Part shown: positions 36,010 through 46,994 of the stretch, piece after piece
How the letters are laid out: each line of letters starts with the position of its first letter
Numbering within the stretch: position 1 is the first letter of the stretch
DNA from: Geosiphon pyriformis
Taxonomy: Eukaryota; Glomeromycota; Glomeromycetes; Archaeosporales; Geosiphonaceae
DNA length: 64,000 nt
Assembly: GCA_016748015.1 (NCBI GenBank)
Contig: JAAOMT010000483.1
Span: 1-64,000 of the forward strand
Direction of reading: 5' to 3'
Notes under the pieces: model-generated
Told to the model about the DNA's origin: nothing
The model's database searches: none
Seen by the model: the letters and a program-made list of their open reading frames with translations, nothing else
Made by a program: the position numbers and the translations under genes

Positions 36010-36763
36010 GTCTATTATTGTGTTTGTTTGTAAAAGAGTTACTAATAATTAAGTTGGTTTGGTTTGAGAGGTTGTACTATCACTAGATGGTAAGTCTAAA
36101 GAGAGTGTCAGCATTTTGATGATTTGCTCCTTTGTGGTGTTAAATATCATAGTTGAATTCATCCAAGTGGAGTATCCAGTGAGTTATTCATTTGTGTTCC
36201 AGATTCTTTTTATTGTGCAGCCAAACCAAAGCTTGATGATCTGTTATTACTAAGAATTTTGCACCAAGAAGATATTGATTCCAGTGGCTAGTAGTCCAAA
36301 CTACTGCTAAACATTCCTGTTCAGTAACTGAATAGTTTTTTTCTGCTGGTATGAAAGATCTACTGGCATATGCTATGGCATGTTCTCTGTTATTTTCATC
36401 TTTCTGTGGAAGAACAGCACCAAGTTCATAGCCAGATGCATCAGTGTGGAGGATAAAAAGTTGATCCAGATCAGGTTGTTTGAGAATTGGTTCAGTAACA
36501 AGTTTTTCCTTCAGAATTTCAAAAGCTTTTTGTTGATAAGTGCCCCAGTGATAATTAACATTTTTCCTGAGTAACTAATTAAAAGGAAAGGCAATTTTGG
36601 AGAAATCTTTAATAAATTTGTGATAGTAAGAGGCCAAACCAAGGAAAGAGCATAGTTCAGGAACATTCATTGGTTGTCTAATGTTCTGAACTTTTTCAAC
36701 TTTGGCTGGGTCAGGGAAGATTCCATCTTTTGTAATAAGATGACCAAGGAACTGGGTAGATTG
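36010..36763 (-). pseudogene. Element C RT C-terminus and RNase H
   Basis: From the B insertion point the minus strand reads QFLGHLITKDGIFPDPAKVEK, then SFLGLASYYHKFIKDFSK, then RNase H with HTDASGYELGAVLPQ, YSVTEQECLAVVW and VITDHQALVWL. This keeps the Asp, Glu and Asp catalytic positions. Stops occur near 36570 and 36185. It completes the RT begun at 48647-47848. Confidence 0.8.
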
Positions 36764-36767
36764 GCAT

Positions 36768-37616
36768 TATTACAAATGATTATTTAGGGTGTTGAATCAA
36801 ATAACAAACCTGTAACTTGGTGCTAAAAGTTATTTGCATTGATGTTATTAATCTGAAGATTTTGTATCTGAAGGTTTCAGTTTAAGTTTTTTGTATAATG
36901 GACAGAGATTCAATAGTTGTTTTATCCATAGCTTTCCAGAATTGCAATTCTGTCAATTTTTCTCTCGGCGTGATGGCTGGCAATCCTCTGATAAGTATTC
37001 CGTATCTTCTGTACATGTCCTACCCTTTCGCAGGGGTCTTTTACCAGGCAATTCTTGACATCAGTAATCTAACACTTTATTTAACCAATTAGTGCACAAC
37101 AATAAAATCAAAATAAAATAAAATAAAGAAAAAAAATAAAAGAAAATCATGAATAAGCCAAGGTGATTTTGCAAGTCAGTATCTCATCAATAGCCGTGAT
37201 CAAGAGCTATTGTTTCAGTGTGTTTAAGTATCAATTACTATCAACATAGAGTGTTGATAGTGAAATTAGGTTTGAGATACCAAATAGTTATTTATTATGT
37301 TTGGAAGGTTGTCTAGATAAAATTTAAACTTGATAATCCTTTTTTCAGCTTCTAATCCTACTGCTATATATACATAATTGAGATTTCTCAATTTCTCAAT
37401 TCTTTACAACAGGAATCTTGGAATTCCTGGAATCCTGCAATTCTTTTGAAAGAAATTCTGGAATTCTGGAATCCTGCGATTTCTTGTGACAATCCTGTAA
37501 TTTCTGGAATCCTGCAATTTTTGAGAAGAATCCTGGAATTCCACATTTTACTACGTCTACTTCTGATTGGCTAATAACTATGCTAATATATATTCCCTAT
37601 ATTTCTATGAGTAATA
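36768..37616 (-). repeat. 3' LTR of element B (849 bp)
   Basis: Pairs with 46995-47843, equal in length. Within the first 330 bp I compared them base by base and every difference is a transition, many at CpG (CTCGGCGTG here against CTCAGCATG in the partner; CCTTTCGCAGG against CCTTTTGCAGG; CCTGTAAC here against CCCGTAAC). 37428-37555 contains imperfect repeats of GGAATTCTGGAATCCTGCAAT. 37118-37145 is an A-rich tract. Confidence 0.95.
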
Positions 37617-37632
37617 TTATTCTCTTCTTTTA
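37617..37632 (-). promoter_or_regulatory. Polypurine tract of element B
   Basis: The minus strand reads AAAAGAAGAGAATAA immediately before the 3' LTR, preceded by GAGCTCAATATT. Confidence 0.75.
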
Positions 37633-37639
37633 ATATTGA

Positions 37640-38573
37640 GCTCCATCGAAATCTAACTCTGTTAATTCCCCTTCTTGAAGTATTTCCTGAATTTTATTTT
37701 CGAGAATTATTTGTATTATTTGAGTCTGTAATTTTTCAAATTGAGTATTAGTGATCTTTCCTAATTAATTACTGGTAACCATGTCCATTGCTTTGTTAAG
37801 TAAAATTTCTGGTTGATCCTAAAATACTGTGTGTATTTGGTATATGGCTCGGGTCTGTGTGGATAAGTTGTTTTTTCCCACAAAATGTTCTAATTGTTGT
37901 AGTATTCTGGTGTCAAATAATTGCTTTGTTTTATTCATATATAGATTCTGGATATTCACATATTGTTCTAAGTAAAAATAACAATAGTTTTTTGAAAATT
38001 GTTGTATCCACCAATTCCAAATTTCTTTAATTAACTTTTGGTATAATGACTCTTTTGTCAACTCTTTTATTGCTAATTTTATTTTTGCCATGATTTTGTC
38101 AATGGTATTTTCTGTTTTCTTCTGTGTTCTATGTGGTGATGTCTTTCTAATGTCTTGATATCAGATAGTTTGTTAATTAATTGTAATTTCCATCTCTTGG
38201 TGTTAAATTAATTGAAAGAGTTGTTGTGCTAGTGAGTGGATGTTGTCTGTGATTTCCATTTTTTTGATATTTCTTGTCACATCTACCATGTCTTTATATA
38301 TTCTTTTGATGGATTAATTAACATGTTGTTGTCAATGATAATGATTGGTTCCAGATCTCATGGAATCTCCTCTGGTTGGACTAGTATCTTCTGTACTCCT
38401 AATTGTGGAATATTACTGGTGGATGGTAGTGTAATGTTGTGGTATGGTTTCAGTCAATCTTCATGTGCTGCTTTGATTAAGATTTTGTTATCCAGTATTA
38501 ATTTGTAAGCTCTATTTCTTAGAATTTCTTCTATGTAAAATGGTCCATTCCATTTGGAGTCAAATTTTCCACT
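37640..38573 (-). pseudogene. Element B pol C-terminal extension
   Basis: The longest open piece is 38091-37819 (NNLSTQTRAIYQIHTVF at its end). The region follows integrase and reaches almost to the polypurine tract. It is Gln/Lys/Asn/Ile-rich and looks helical, with a Trp/Tyr-rich patch (NWWIQQFSKNYCYFYLEQY). D keeps the same segment (NNLSTQA at about 52710, TDNIYLLAQQNFQLIQ at 53090). No known domain recognised. Confidence 0.6.
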
Positions 38574-39720
38574 TCATTGTTTTTCTGCTTTGGTACGATG
38601 TAAAAGTACTTTGTCTCCAATCTTGAATTCAATTGGTTTGTCTGGTAGTTGATTATCATGTCTTTCTTTCTGTTTCTCTTGTGATTTTTGTATATTATTA
38701 GCTGCTTTTTTTCGTTTGTTTTCCAATATTTCCATTAAATTATATGTTCTTCTTAACAATGTCTCTTGAAAATTCTCTTCTGTTATTGGTTTAGTTAGAT
38801 ATGTGTTAACCTCTATCTTAACTGGTAATGTTGCTGTTCTACCATATATCAATTCAAATGGTGTTGCTTGTGTGGTGTCTTGCTTCATTGTCCGATAAGC
38901 AAATAATATTGATGGTATGAACAAATCCCATTCTTCTTAATTTTTTTGGCTGAGTTTCACTATTGCTTTACACAATGTTCTATTAAATCTTTCAACTAAT
39001 CCATTGGTTTGTGGATGGTATGGTAATAATAGTGGTCTTTTAATTCCAAATCTTTGGCTCAATTCTGCTAATGTTCAGTTCACAAAATGGGTCCCTTGGT
39101 TTAATAATAGTTCTCTTAGACACCCATGTTGACAAATTAAATCTTGATGAACAAATTTGGCAACAGATTCTGCATCCGCTCTTTGAATTGCTTTTGCTTC
39201 TGGCCATTTAGTGAGATAGTCTATGGCTACTGCAATGTATCTGTTTCCTCCGCTGGTGATTGTTAATGGTCCGACTAAGTCAATTCTAATGCAATCAAAT
39301 GGTTGTTCCACTTTGATTGGTTTTAATGGTTCACTTGGTCTGGTTCCTCATTTTTTTTGACAAGCATCACAATTTTGAACATATTGAATAATGTCTGGAT
39401 ATATTGATGGCCAATAGTATTCTTTTCTGGTTCTTTCTATGGTTGTTTCTTTGTGAAAATGCTTTGCTGTTGGATTTGAATGCATGTTGAATAATATTGT
39501 TTCTTTTTCTGGTTCTGTAATTACTTTGATTGGTTGATCTGGATTTTTTCTATTCTTCCAATAAAGTATATTCTGGTAAGTGATAAAATATTTTGATTGT
39601 TGTTTAATACTATTTTGTTCTATTTGAGATAATTTCTCCTTGAACTGTTGAGTATCTATATAATACTTGAGTTGTTGATATTTTTGTGAGTTCATCTTTT
39701 GTTATGTTGTTGTTGGATGT
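38574..39720 (-). pseudogene. Element B integrase
   Basis: 39695-39348 holds the zinc domain (MHSNPTAKHFH, CDACQKK). 39311-39075 is the core, with the first Asp in IRIDLVGPL and the second position changed to Asn (LLLNQGTHF instead of SDxG). 38924-38574 carries FAYRTMKQDTTQATPFELIYGR and FKIGDKVLLHRTKAEKQW. The DDE glutamate segment lies near 38985-39010. D-to-N and stops make it inactive. Confidence 0.85.
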
Positions 39721-41122
39721 AGTTTGGTTTTGTTATATTTTTTGAATTGGAATGTTTAGATTTGTCTTATTTGTGACAAATTATCAGCATTTCTGTTGTG
39801 TTTTCTCTTTTTATAATGTATAGTATAATTATATGATGCGAGTGCCATTTTCTATCTTGACTGTCTTCTATCTCCAAATTCTTGTTTTTGAAGTGATGTT
39901 AATCTTTTGTGATCTGTGTACACTTCAAACTTCTGGTTCAAGTATTTTTTCCATTTCATAACTGCCTAGTATATTGCTAAATATTCTTGTTTTGGTGTTC
40001 CATAGTTTTTTTCAGCTGGTGTTAAGTCTTGGCTGGCAAATGCTACTGGATGTTTTCTTCCATCCGGTCCTCTCTGAGATAGTACTGCTCCCAATGCTTG
40101 ACCTGATGCATCAGTAGTAATGATAAATGGTTTGTTGTAATCTGGATAGATCAATACTAGCACTTGAATGAGCTTTCCTCTTAAAATGTCAAAAGCTTTT
40201 TGTTGTGTTTCCATCCATTCATATTTCACATTCTTGGTTTGTAGATGGTTGAGTGGCTGAGTTATTTTAGAAAAGTTTTTGATAAAGTGATGATAATAGT
40301 TTGCAAATCCCAAGAATGATTTTAGTTTGGTTACATTGGTTGGCACTGGAAAGTTCTTTACTATTTCTATCTTGTCTGGGTCTGTCTTGATACCATTTTT
40401 GTTGACTATATGTCCCAGAAACTTCAGTTCTGTTTTGCCAAAAAAGCACTTGGTAGCATTTAGCTTTAACTCTGTTTGTCACAGTCTTTTGAATACTTGT
40501 TGAAGATGATGGAGATGATCATCAAATGTTCTTGAGAATACATTGGTGTTGTTCAAATACACAACTACTGATTTCCACAATAAGCCAATGTACACAATTT
40601 CCATTAGCCATTGGAAGGTTGCTGGGGCATTGGTTAAGCCAAATGGCATTACTTCAAATTCGAAATTCTCTTCTCTTGTGATAAATGCTGTTTTTTTTTG
40701 TCAGCTGGATCCATGGCTACTTGTCAGTAACCACTATCCAAGCCCAATATTGAAAACCATTTGTTTCTTCCAAAAGCATCAAATAACTCTTGGATCTGTG
40801 GAATTGAATAACTGTCTCCATGAGTGACTCTATTGAGTTTTCTGTAGTCTACACAAAATCTGATTTTTCTATTTTTCTTCCAGACAAGTACTACTGGTGA
40901 CAACCATGGGCTCATTGATGGCTGGATTAGCCCATTGTCAAACATTTGATTGATCTCTTGACGGATAATCTCATGGCTTGCTGGTGGTACTCTGTATGCT
41001 TTTTGTTTGATTGGCATTGCATCTCCAGTTTTGATCTGGTGTTGGATGATATCAGTTTTGCCAAATTTTTTTTCGCTGGCAAAGATGTCATTAAAATTGT
41101 TGAGTAATATTTTTAGTTGCAT
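39721..41122 (-). pseudogene. Element B reverse transcriptase-RNase H
   Basis: 41122-40724 has the RT start (IQHQIKTGDAMPIKQ), then IRFCVDYRKLN and LGLDSGY. Near 40650 follows PFGLTNAPATF. The active-site box is YLNN at 40548-40559 (TAT TTG AAC AAC) instead of YLDD. 40346-39966 has SFLGFANYYHHFIKNFSKI and RNase H with ITTDASGQALGAVLSQ and YGTPKQEYLAIY. Stops occur near 40715, 40475 and 39965. Loss of both aspartates alone would inactivate the polymerase. Confidence 0.85.
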
Positions 41123-41125
41123 TTG

Positions 41126-42261
41126 TTAAAGTGGATCTAAATTTCTTATATTTATTTGCTCTAGCTGCTCTGGTTGTAACAAATAACATTTGTTCCATCC
41201 ATAGATTGTTTGTGATGTAATATCCACATATCCACACAATTGTGAAAAGTCTGGAATAGTGCTTGGTGGTTGATTCTCAATTTCAGTGGTCAAATATCCA
41301 AAAGTGGTTCTTTTTGGTATCTTCACAACATTTCTCATATTGTTGTAGATAGAAATTTTGATATGGTTGTGGTTCTTGGCTGGTATGTGTAGATTGATAA
41401 GTCCAACTTTTTTTGTTTTACAAAGACTTGTTTCCACTTCAAAAATTTGTGCCTAATTCTTCACCTTTTTTTCTATTGCTAACATGTACTGGTCATATGG
41501 TGAAATGGAAATTGCTTGACCCATTGAAATAATTTTTCCTTGGCCAATAATTTTTTCCTTTGCCATATTGACTGGTATGTCTATTTTACCTGTGGATTTG
41601 AATCTCTGTATCCCTTTCGCGGTTATCCCTAATTCTTTTCTATTTCTTACTGAAACTAACTGAGCTATTTTAACCAGAGGCAGGAATATTGCCTGTGCTA
41701 TCTTCTTGTTTGGCTCTATAATATAGGCCTTTTCAGAGTTATTTTGTAGCATGACAATGATATTTCCTACATATCCCGCATCAATTATTCCTCCTCTTCT
41801 AATGCTACTTTTAGATCAATGCAGGTGCATGAATGTGGTTCCAATTTGATGGTGTTTTTTTCAGAATATCTTAGATCAAATCCTGTGTTAGTATCATGCG
41901 TGCATTCTGGCATGATACTCTTATTATTGTCATTATACCATTTGAGTTCCTGCTCTTTAGAGAGATCAGGAAGTGCTATGTATATTTCAGAGTTCGAATC
42001 AGAGTCTGAATCGTTGATATTCTTGTTGCCATATTGTGTGGAGCTGGAACTGGTGTTTTTGTTATCTTTTTTGTCAGAGTTAAAATTGGGATTGAAAATT
42101 GATTCTGATTCCAATGCACAGCTGCTGATTGGTTTTTCTTCTTCTGAAATTGTGTAGATTATGTGTGGTGGTGAATTGTAAATGAAGTCACACTCATTAC
42201 AATATTGGAAATCACATGGGATCAAACAGTGGTCACATAGTCTGGTGTTTATTTGGGCCAA
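41126..42261 (-). pseudogene. Element B zinc linker, dUTPase and pre-RT segment
   Basis: 42261-41785 reads LCDHC...CDFQYCNECDF (zinc-ribbon-like), a Ser/Asp/Asn linker, KWYNDNNKSIM and dUTPase motif 1 (TGFDLRY). It then jumps at about 41795 directly to the sequence before motif 3. About 75 bp present in D, holding motif 2 (RSSLAKRG in D), are deleted. 41752-41453 has motif 4 (NKKIAQAIFLPLVKIAQLV) and motif 5 region (GIQRFKSTGK). 41437-41126 is the pre-RT segment ending CGYVDITSQTIYG. Without motif 2 the dUTPase cannot work. Confidence 0.8.
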
Positions 42262-42339
42262 ACATTGCTCTTGTTCTTCTCTTATAGGTGCTAAAGTTTG
42301 ATAATGTTCATGAAACTTTTCTGGTTCTAGGAGATTTAT

Positions 42340-42954
42340 GACCGGTTCTTTGTCTCAATCGAGTTTTAAGGGTTCTGGCGGGTTGTTTTTGACTTCTTTG
42401 ATTTCTTCAGGTGATGCTCCTTGAATTTTGGCAAGGGCCATTCTCCAGATTTTATCATCATTGTGTGGACAAATGTTCAATTGTTGTACTGCTCTTCTCC
42501 AGGTGGCTTCTATGGGTGTTTCTTTCCTAACCCAATTGCTGATGAGGATTATGTACTGGCATGAAATGTCACACATTCCTTCTTGACCAGGAATGTTGTT
42601 CCACATTCCTTCATCTAAGAGTGTCTCCCCATAAGCTAAACATGGTGTATTGTCCTATTTCCCCACTTGGTTTGGTCTTCCAAAGTGTTCTATAATGCAC
42701 ACGTGGCAGTAGAATTGGGTTGCTGTTGCGTATTCCTCATCGTCACCACAGCATGCATTCATTGATGACAATTTCTTGTTGCAATCAACACATATCAGCT
42801 TTGGTCAATGATAGCTCAATAATTATGGTGGTGTGTATGTATAAGGGGTGTAACTGGCAGTTGGTAGTGGCTCTTCTTCCTTTGCTTTTTCTTTCCCTTT
42901 TTCTTTCTTATCCCATTCCCAAATTGGTAGTTCTTTTAAGTCATGGTCAGTGTC
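42340..42954 (-). pseudogene. Element B accessory cysteine-rich region (WRRAV / PHNDDKIW block)
   Basis: 42606-42355 reads MWNNIPGQEGMCDISCQYI, then PIEATWRRAVQQLNICPHNDDKIWRM and SPEEIKEVKNNPPEP. Upstream (about 42620-42830) are further Cys/His pairs consistent with zinc binding. The block is conserved in D (57233-57565) and recognisable in E. I know no name for it. Confidence 0.6.
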
Positions 42955-43563
42955 TTAGGCTTGGTTTGCATTCCAGATAGGTTCTGTTCTCTTCTGTTTT
43001 CCTTTGCTGTTGTTGTCCCATAAAAGTATTGGTGGCAGTTTATTGTGTTCTTTGTCAGCCCACAAGACTTGATACACTTCCCAGGTAGGTTTTGGTTTTT
43101 CTTCTTCGAGGTCAATTAGTAGTGCTGTGGTGTTGGTAGCTTTGAAGTGACTACATGTTGCTGGTACTTGTGTGTATTGACTATTCTGGCTGAGTACTAG
43201 TTCTTGAGTCATCCAATTGAGCATGGTGTTGGTTTTGGATAGCCAGTTATTACCAACTAAAGCTTGATATTGGGTGGCTTCCATCACTAGAACTTTGATG
43301 GGTACTATAATGCCATTGACTTCAATTGAGAAGTCATTGATTTTGCCAATTGGGGTTTTGGTGGCTCTATCTGCAGTAATAATCCTGGCACTGGTAGCAT
43401 GATCAATTCGGTAACCTAATTGATTCATGAGTTGTCATGTAATGATGCTGCCTGCTGAACTACTGTCAAGGATTAATTTGATGAAGTGGCCATTGACTTT
43501 GGCATTAGTATACATGGCAGTAATCAGTTTTTCTTCAAGTACAGCTCCACTGAATAATGGCGC

Positions 43564-44559
43564 TGTTACCGAAGGTTTTTGGTCTCTTTTCTTAAATGTT
43601 GTCGATGCTTGTTTGCTGTGAATTCACATTTTCTGGATGTGGTTGAACCTCCAGTAACTGAATTTATCTTCAAATTATCTCCTATAATTTGAACTTGCTG
43701 GGCTTATGAGTGAAATGGCCAATTCCGTGCCAGTTACTTTGTATAGTTATGTTGTAGTAAACGTCAACTCTTTCCCAGGAATTGCTCATCTGGAAGCTCA
43801 CTAAATTATGTGTAGTTACTTTTGCTGTGAAAGTCAACTTTTCTACAGGAATCTTGTCTGTAGGCTACCCTAATGATTATGATAATAAAAGAAAAAAAAA
43901 TAAAAGAAAAGGAAAGAAAAAAAAGAAATGAAGAATTGATTTATTAAAATCATTTTGGATCCAGGCCTGGAAGTGTTTTAACAGTCTACTGAAATTGGTA
44001 GCTAATCAATTTCAAACTGTTAGTTGGGTTTTTGAGGATTTTCCAAGTGCAATAATTTAAAAAATTTGGTTTTTTGAATTATTTGATATTTATTTCTTTT
44101 TGTGTATGTAGGAATAGTTCTAAGTGATAAATCTAAAGTAAGATACATTTCCTCAAAGAGAGAAGCTCTTCTTTTATACAACTTGTTGTAACACTATTCT
44201 ATGAACTTGAACTTTGCTCTTTTCTACAATTTCGCTGAACTGAAAATACATTTCGGCAAACTACAGGTTATTTCTGCGAACTATTGGATATTTCAGTGAA
44301 CTATCAATTATTTCAGTGAATTTCTACAAATTTTGGCGAACTTTTTGAATGTTACATAGTTCAGGGTATTGCATGATTGATCATTACAATTAGGTTATAT
44401 TTGTGTTATGTATAAATTGGGTTATTAATTAAATGATAATTTCAGACATTTTGCTAATATACTAAGTGATAATTTGAAACAATAATATATGTTAATTAAT
44501 GATAAGAATTATAAAGATAATTTCATGCTAAATAATATCTCTAATTTTGTCTGGTAACA
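43564..44559. repeat. Solo LTR J of a third LTR family (996 bp)
   Basis: It starts TGTTACCGAAGG and ends TCTGGTAACA, an inverted TGTTACC/GGTAACA terminus. It is flanked by an exact 4-bp duplication GCGC (43560-43563 and 44560-44563). D's protease is continuous across the equivalent point, so J is an insertion. It contains a 20-bp tandem repeat at 44229-44349 and keeps more CpGs than its surroundings. It has no coding content. Confidence 0.9.
44229..44349. repeat. 20-bp tandem repeat in solo LTR J, about six units
   Basis: Units begin at 44229, 44250, 44270, 44290, 44310 and 44330. The consensus is close to ATTTCnGnGAACTATnnnTT. Units differ mainly at the CG/CA/TG position. Confidence 0.8.
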
Positions 44560-46960
44560 GCGCATTTGACAGTTCTTCGAGTTCAAATGGAAAGATGGCA
44601 TCCAAAGATTCATTTTCGGTGATTGTAGCAGGTAGAATATTATTAGTAGATGGTTGTTGTTGTTCGATTTCTAGATTGCTGGATGTGGTGTTTTCTGGAG
44701 TCACCAGGAGACTTAAATAGTGTTGAAAATTCAGGTTTTGGGTGGGATCAGTACCCAAATTCTGCTGACAAGATCTTGATTGTTGGTGGGAAGAGCTGAA
44801 GATTGATTGATGTACAACCATTGCTGATTTCTAGTTTTGGGTGATCCTTAATTTTGGGTTCCCTGATGTCATTTGAGCTGAGTTTGCTGGTAGTGTTTAA
44901 ATGGTAGGTGTTTGATAGATTGCTGGTGGCTGTGGTTGATATATTACTTGTAGCTGCACCTGATAAATTGCTTGTGGCTGTGGTTGATAAACTGGAGTTT
45001 GATAAACTGGCAGTTGATAAACTGGTGGTTGATAAATTGGTTGGTGTGTCATAGACAGATAAGTGGGTTGGTATTGGTCTTGATTCGGGTGATAATTTAG
45101 AGTCTGAAACTGGTGATCAGGGTTTCTATATTGATTTCCCAATTGTGGATTGTTATAAGTATGGCAGTTGGCTCTAATGTGCCTTTGTTTACCACAGTTG
45201 TGGCAGATGCACGTCTCTGGCTGCCACAACTGATTGGATAACAATAATAGACGTGACTGATTTTGGAAACAATTCGCGTTTCTCTAATTGTTAGGCCATT
45301 AAGGAGGTTGATAAATTGTGCAATTGTTAGCTAAGTATCCCTCTAATTTCTGATTAATTGAATTACTGAATTGCTTCAATTTGGAATTCAATTCAGATGA
45401 TCCATTCATTGCTAGATTCACAGCTTGAGCATAATTAGCTTCTAGTTCAGCTCCTTCAAAATCTCTGGCATAGATGACTGCAGTTGGAAGGTCCACTGGG
45501 TGCATTGGACATACTTATTGTAGAATGCTACTGTGCAATCCTCTAATAAATTGATTTAAAATTTGTGGCACTGTGAAATAGTCAGCTTGGATGGCTTATA
45601 TTTGGCGTAGATTTCTATGAAAGCATCCCAAGTAGATAGTGACTGCTTTAGTGTCTCCTTGTCTGATAGTTGTAAAGATGTTGGCTAATTTGTTGATACT
45701 ATTATTGTTACTAAAGTACTGCAAGAATTCAGTTTTGAATCCATTAAAATTTTGGAGTTTGACAATGAGACTTTGATACCATGCATTAGTAGTATTCTGG
45801 AGAAAGTAAGAGATTACTTACATTGCTCTAGCATCATCTTAATTATTGGCTGTAATGGCTTTGGCTACATTATTTAATCAGACTTGGGCATCGTCTTCTT
45901 TACCATTGAATTTGTTGAGTTTCATGATGGGTGCATAAGCCATTTGTTGTTGCTGTGATGGTGGAAGTTGTTGTTATTGTTGAGGCAGTACTGGTAGTGG
46001 TTGTTGTTGATTCTGTGGTTGGATGGGCTGGCCAATTGGTTCAACAAGTGGTTAATCAATGATAATAACTGGAAGTAAGTATTGATTAATTACTTCAGAG
46101 TTTGGATTGTTCTGATTTGGTGGTGTTTGAATATTCGGAATGTTGTTTTTCTGATTGTCTAAATTTGGCTGGGTTTGAAAGTTCAGAGTTTCACTTTCTG
46201 GGTTTTCTAGGATTGGGTTTTGGTAAGTAAATTTGTGATCCTCAGATTCTTCTTCTTTTTCTACTTCTTGTCTTCCTTCCAATTCAGTAATTTCCCACAA
46301 ACTCACGATTCCGAAATTTGGTTGAGGTGGCAGTGATCGAAATTCTGATGGTATTAGCAATCGAGATTTAAATCTTTCAAAATACTTGCCATATAGTCCT
46401 AGTAAATCCTCTTTTCTTTGTTTACTTTGAAATAGGAAACGTCCAAATGTTAATGTCGCATTTAATGTGAATGCATCTGTTGAGAATATATTAATGGCAC
46501 TTCCAGGGGTATAGTGGTAGGATGGGTTGTTTGGGAACTCAACTCTAGTTTTCTTCCAAGTGGGTGGTTGTATCCTTTGAGATGTTACTATTGGTGTTTG
46601 TAGTTTTCCTTTGTCTTTACTTGTGTAAGTAATTGGGTATTTTTGCTGTGTGTAGTGTTCAATTTCTTTGTTGATTTCAGTGATGATGAATGTGAAATTA
46701 TGATTTGTGAGTAGGCTGGTGTTTTGAATTAATTTATTGTAAAAAGTTTCTTTTGCTGATTCAATATTCACAGATGTTCCCAACAGATAGGCAATCTTTT
46801 CATTGATGTAGAAATTAAAAGCTAATTCTGCTAATATGTGATTATGGGTTAATTCCAAATGTTAACAGTAATGTTAAAATAAGGATTTCACAAATTCTAA
46901 ATGGTTTGCTTTGATGTTTTCTGATTTTGCCACTTTTGGATGGGGTTGTTGGTGCTGGTT
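44560..46960 (-). pseudogene. Element B gag
   Basis: Segments from the N-terminus: about 46945-46860 (GTG GCA AAA start region with two stops), 46858-46052 (268 aa with a Pro/Gln/Asn-rich C-terminal part), a stop-rich middle 46050-45510 aligned with the capsid-like region, and 45505-45299 (LKQFSNSINQKLEGYL). 45244-44897 holds the CCHC knuckle (CHNCGKQRHIRANC) and a Tyr-Gln-Pro repeat tail. 44821-44560 leads into protease. No ATG precedes the conserved N-terminus in frame. Confidence 0.8.
44897..45060 (-). repeat. Tyr-Gln-Pro peptide repeats in element B gag tail
   Basis: About ten short repeats of the type YQPPVYQLPVYQT and AIYQVQLQVIYQ encoded after the zinc knuckle. The DNA is a short imperfect tandem repeat with core TTGATAAACTGG / TTGATAnATTGCT on the plus strand. 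D has the same tail at 58770-58880. Confidence 0.75.
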
Positions 46961-46975
46961 CTCTGTAAGATTATA

Positions 46976-46992
46976 CCTCACAGGGAGCACCA
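46976..46992 (-). promoter_or_regulatory. Primer-binding site of element B
   Basis: The minus strand reads TGGTGCTCCCTGTGAGG, 2 nt inside the 5' LTR. TGG complements the CCA tail of a tRNA. D (60814-60830) and C (51411-51427) have TGGTGCTCTCTGTGAGG and TGGTGCTCTCTGTAAGG, so the three use the same tRNA, which I cannot name. Confidence 0.75.
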
Positions 46993-46994
46993 AA

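Larger units (their letters stand above)
42955..44660 (-). pseudogene. Element B aspartic protease, split by solo LTR J
   Basis: The downstream part 43563-42955 contains HFIKLILDSSSAGSII, where the D-S-G active site reads D-S-S, a stop just before NQLGYRIDHA, then INDFSIEVNGIIVPIKVLVMEA and ALVGNNWLSKTN, the flap and hydrophobic core. The N-terminal part is on the far side of J (44821-44560). Both the split and the Gly-to-Ser change indicate loss of function. Confidence 0.8.

Noticed and set aside
36898-37092. 64-codon plus-strand frame found in both B LTRs (also 47125-47319) and related frames in the D LTRs
   Set aside because: It recurs only because LTRs are repeated; antisense to the element, no homology recognised and not preserved between the B and D families.
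43560-44563. Solo LTR J read as a DNA transposon with inverted repeats GCGCTGTTACC/GGTAACAGCGC
   Set aside because: The outer GCGC on both sides is better read as a 4-bp target duplication around TG...CA LTR ends, the same duplication length as every other LTR insertion here.
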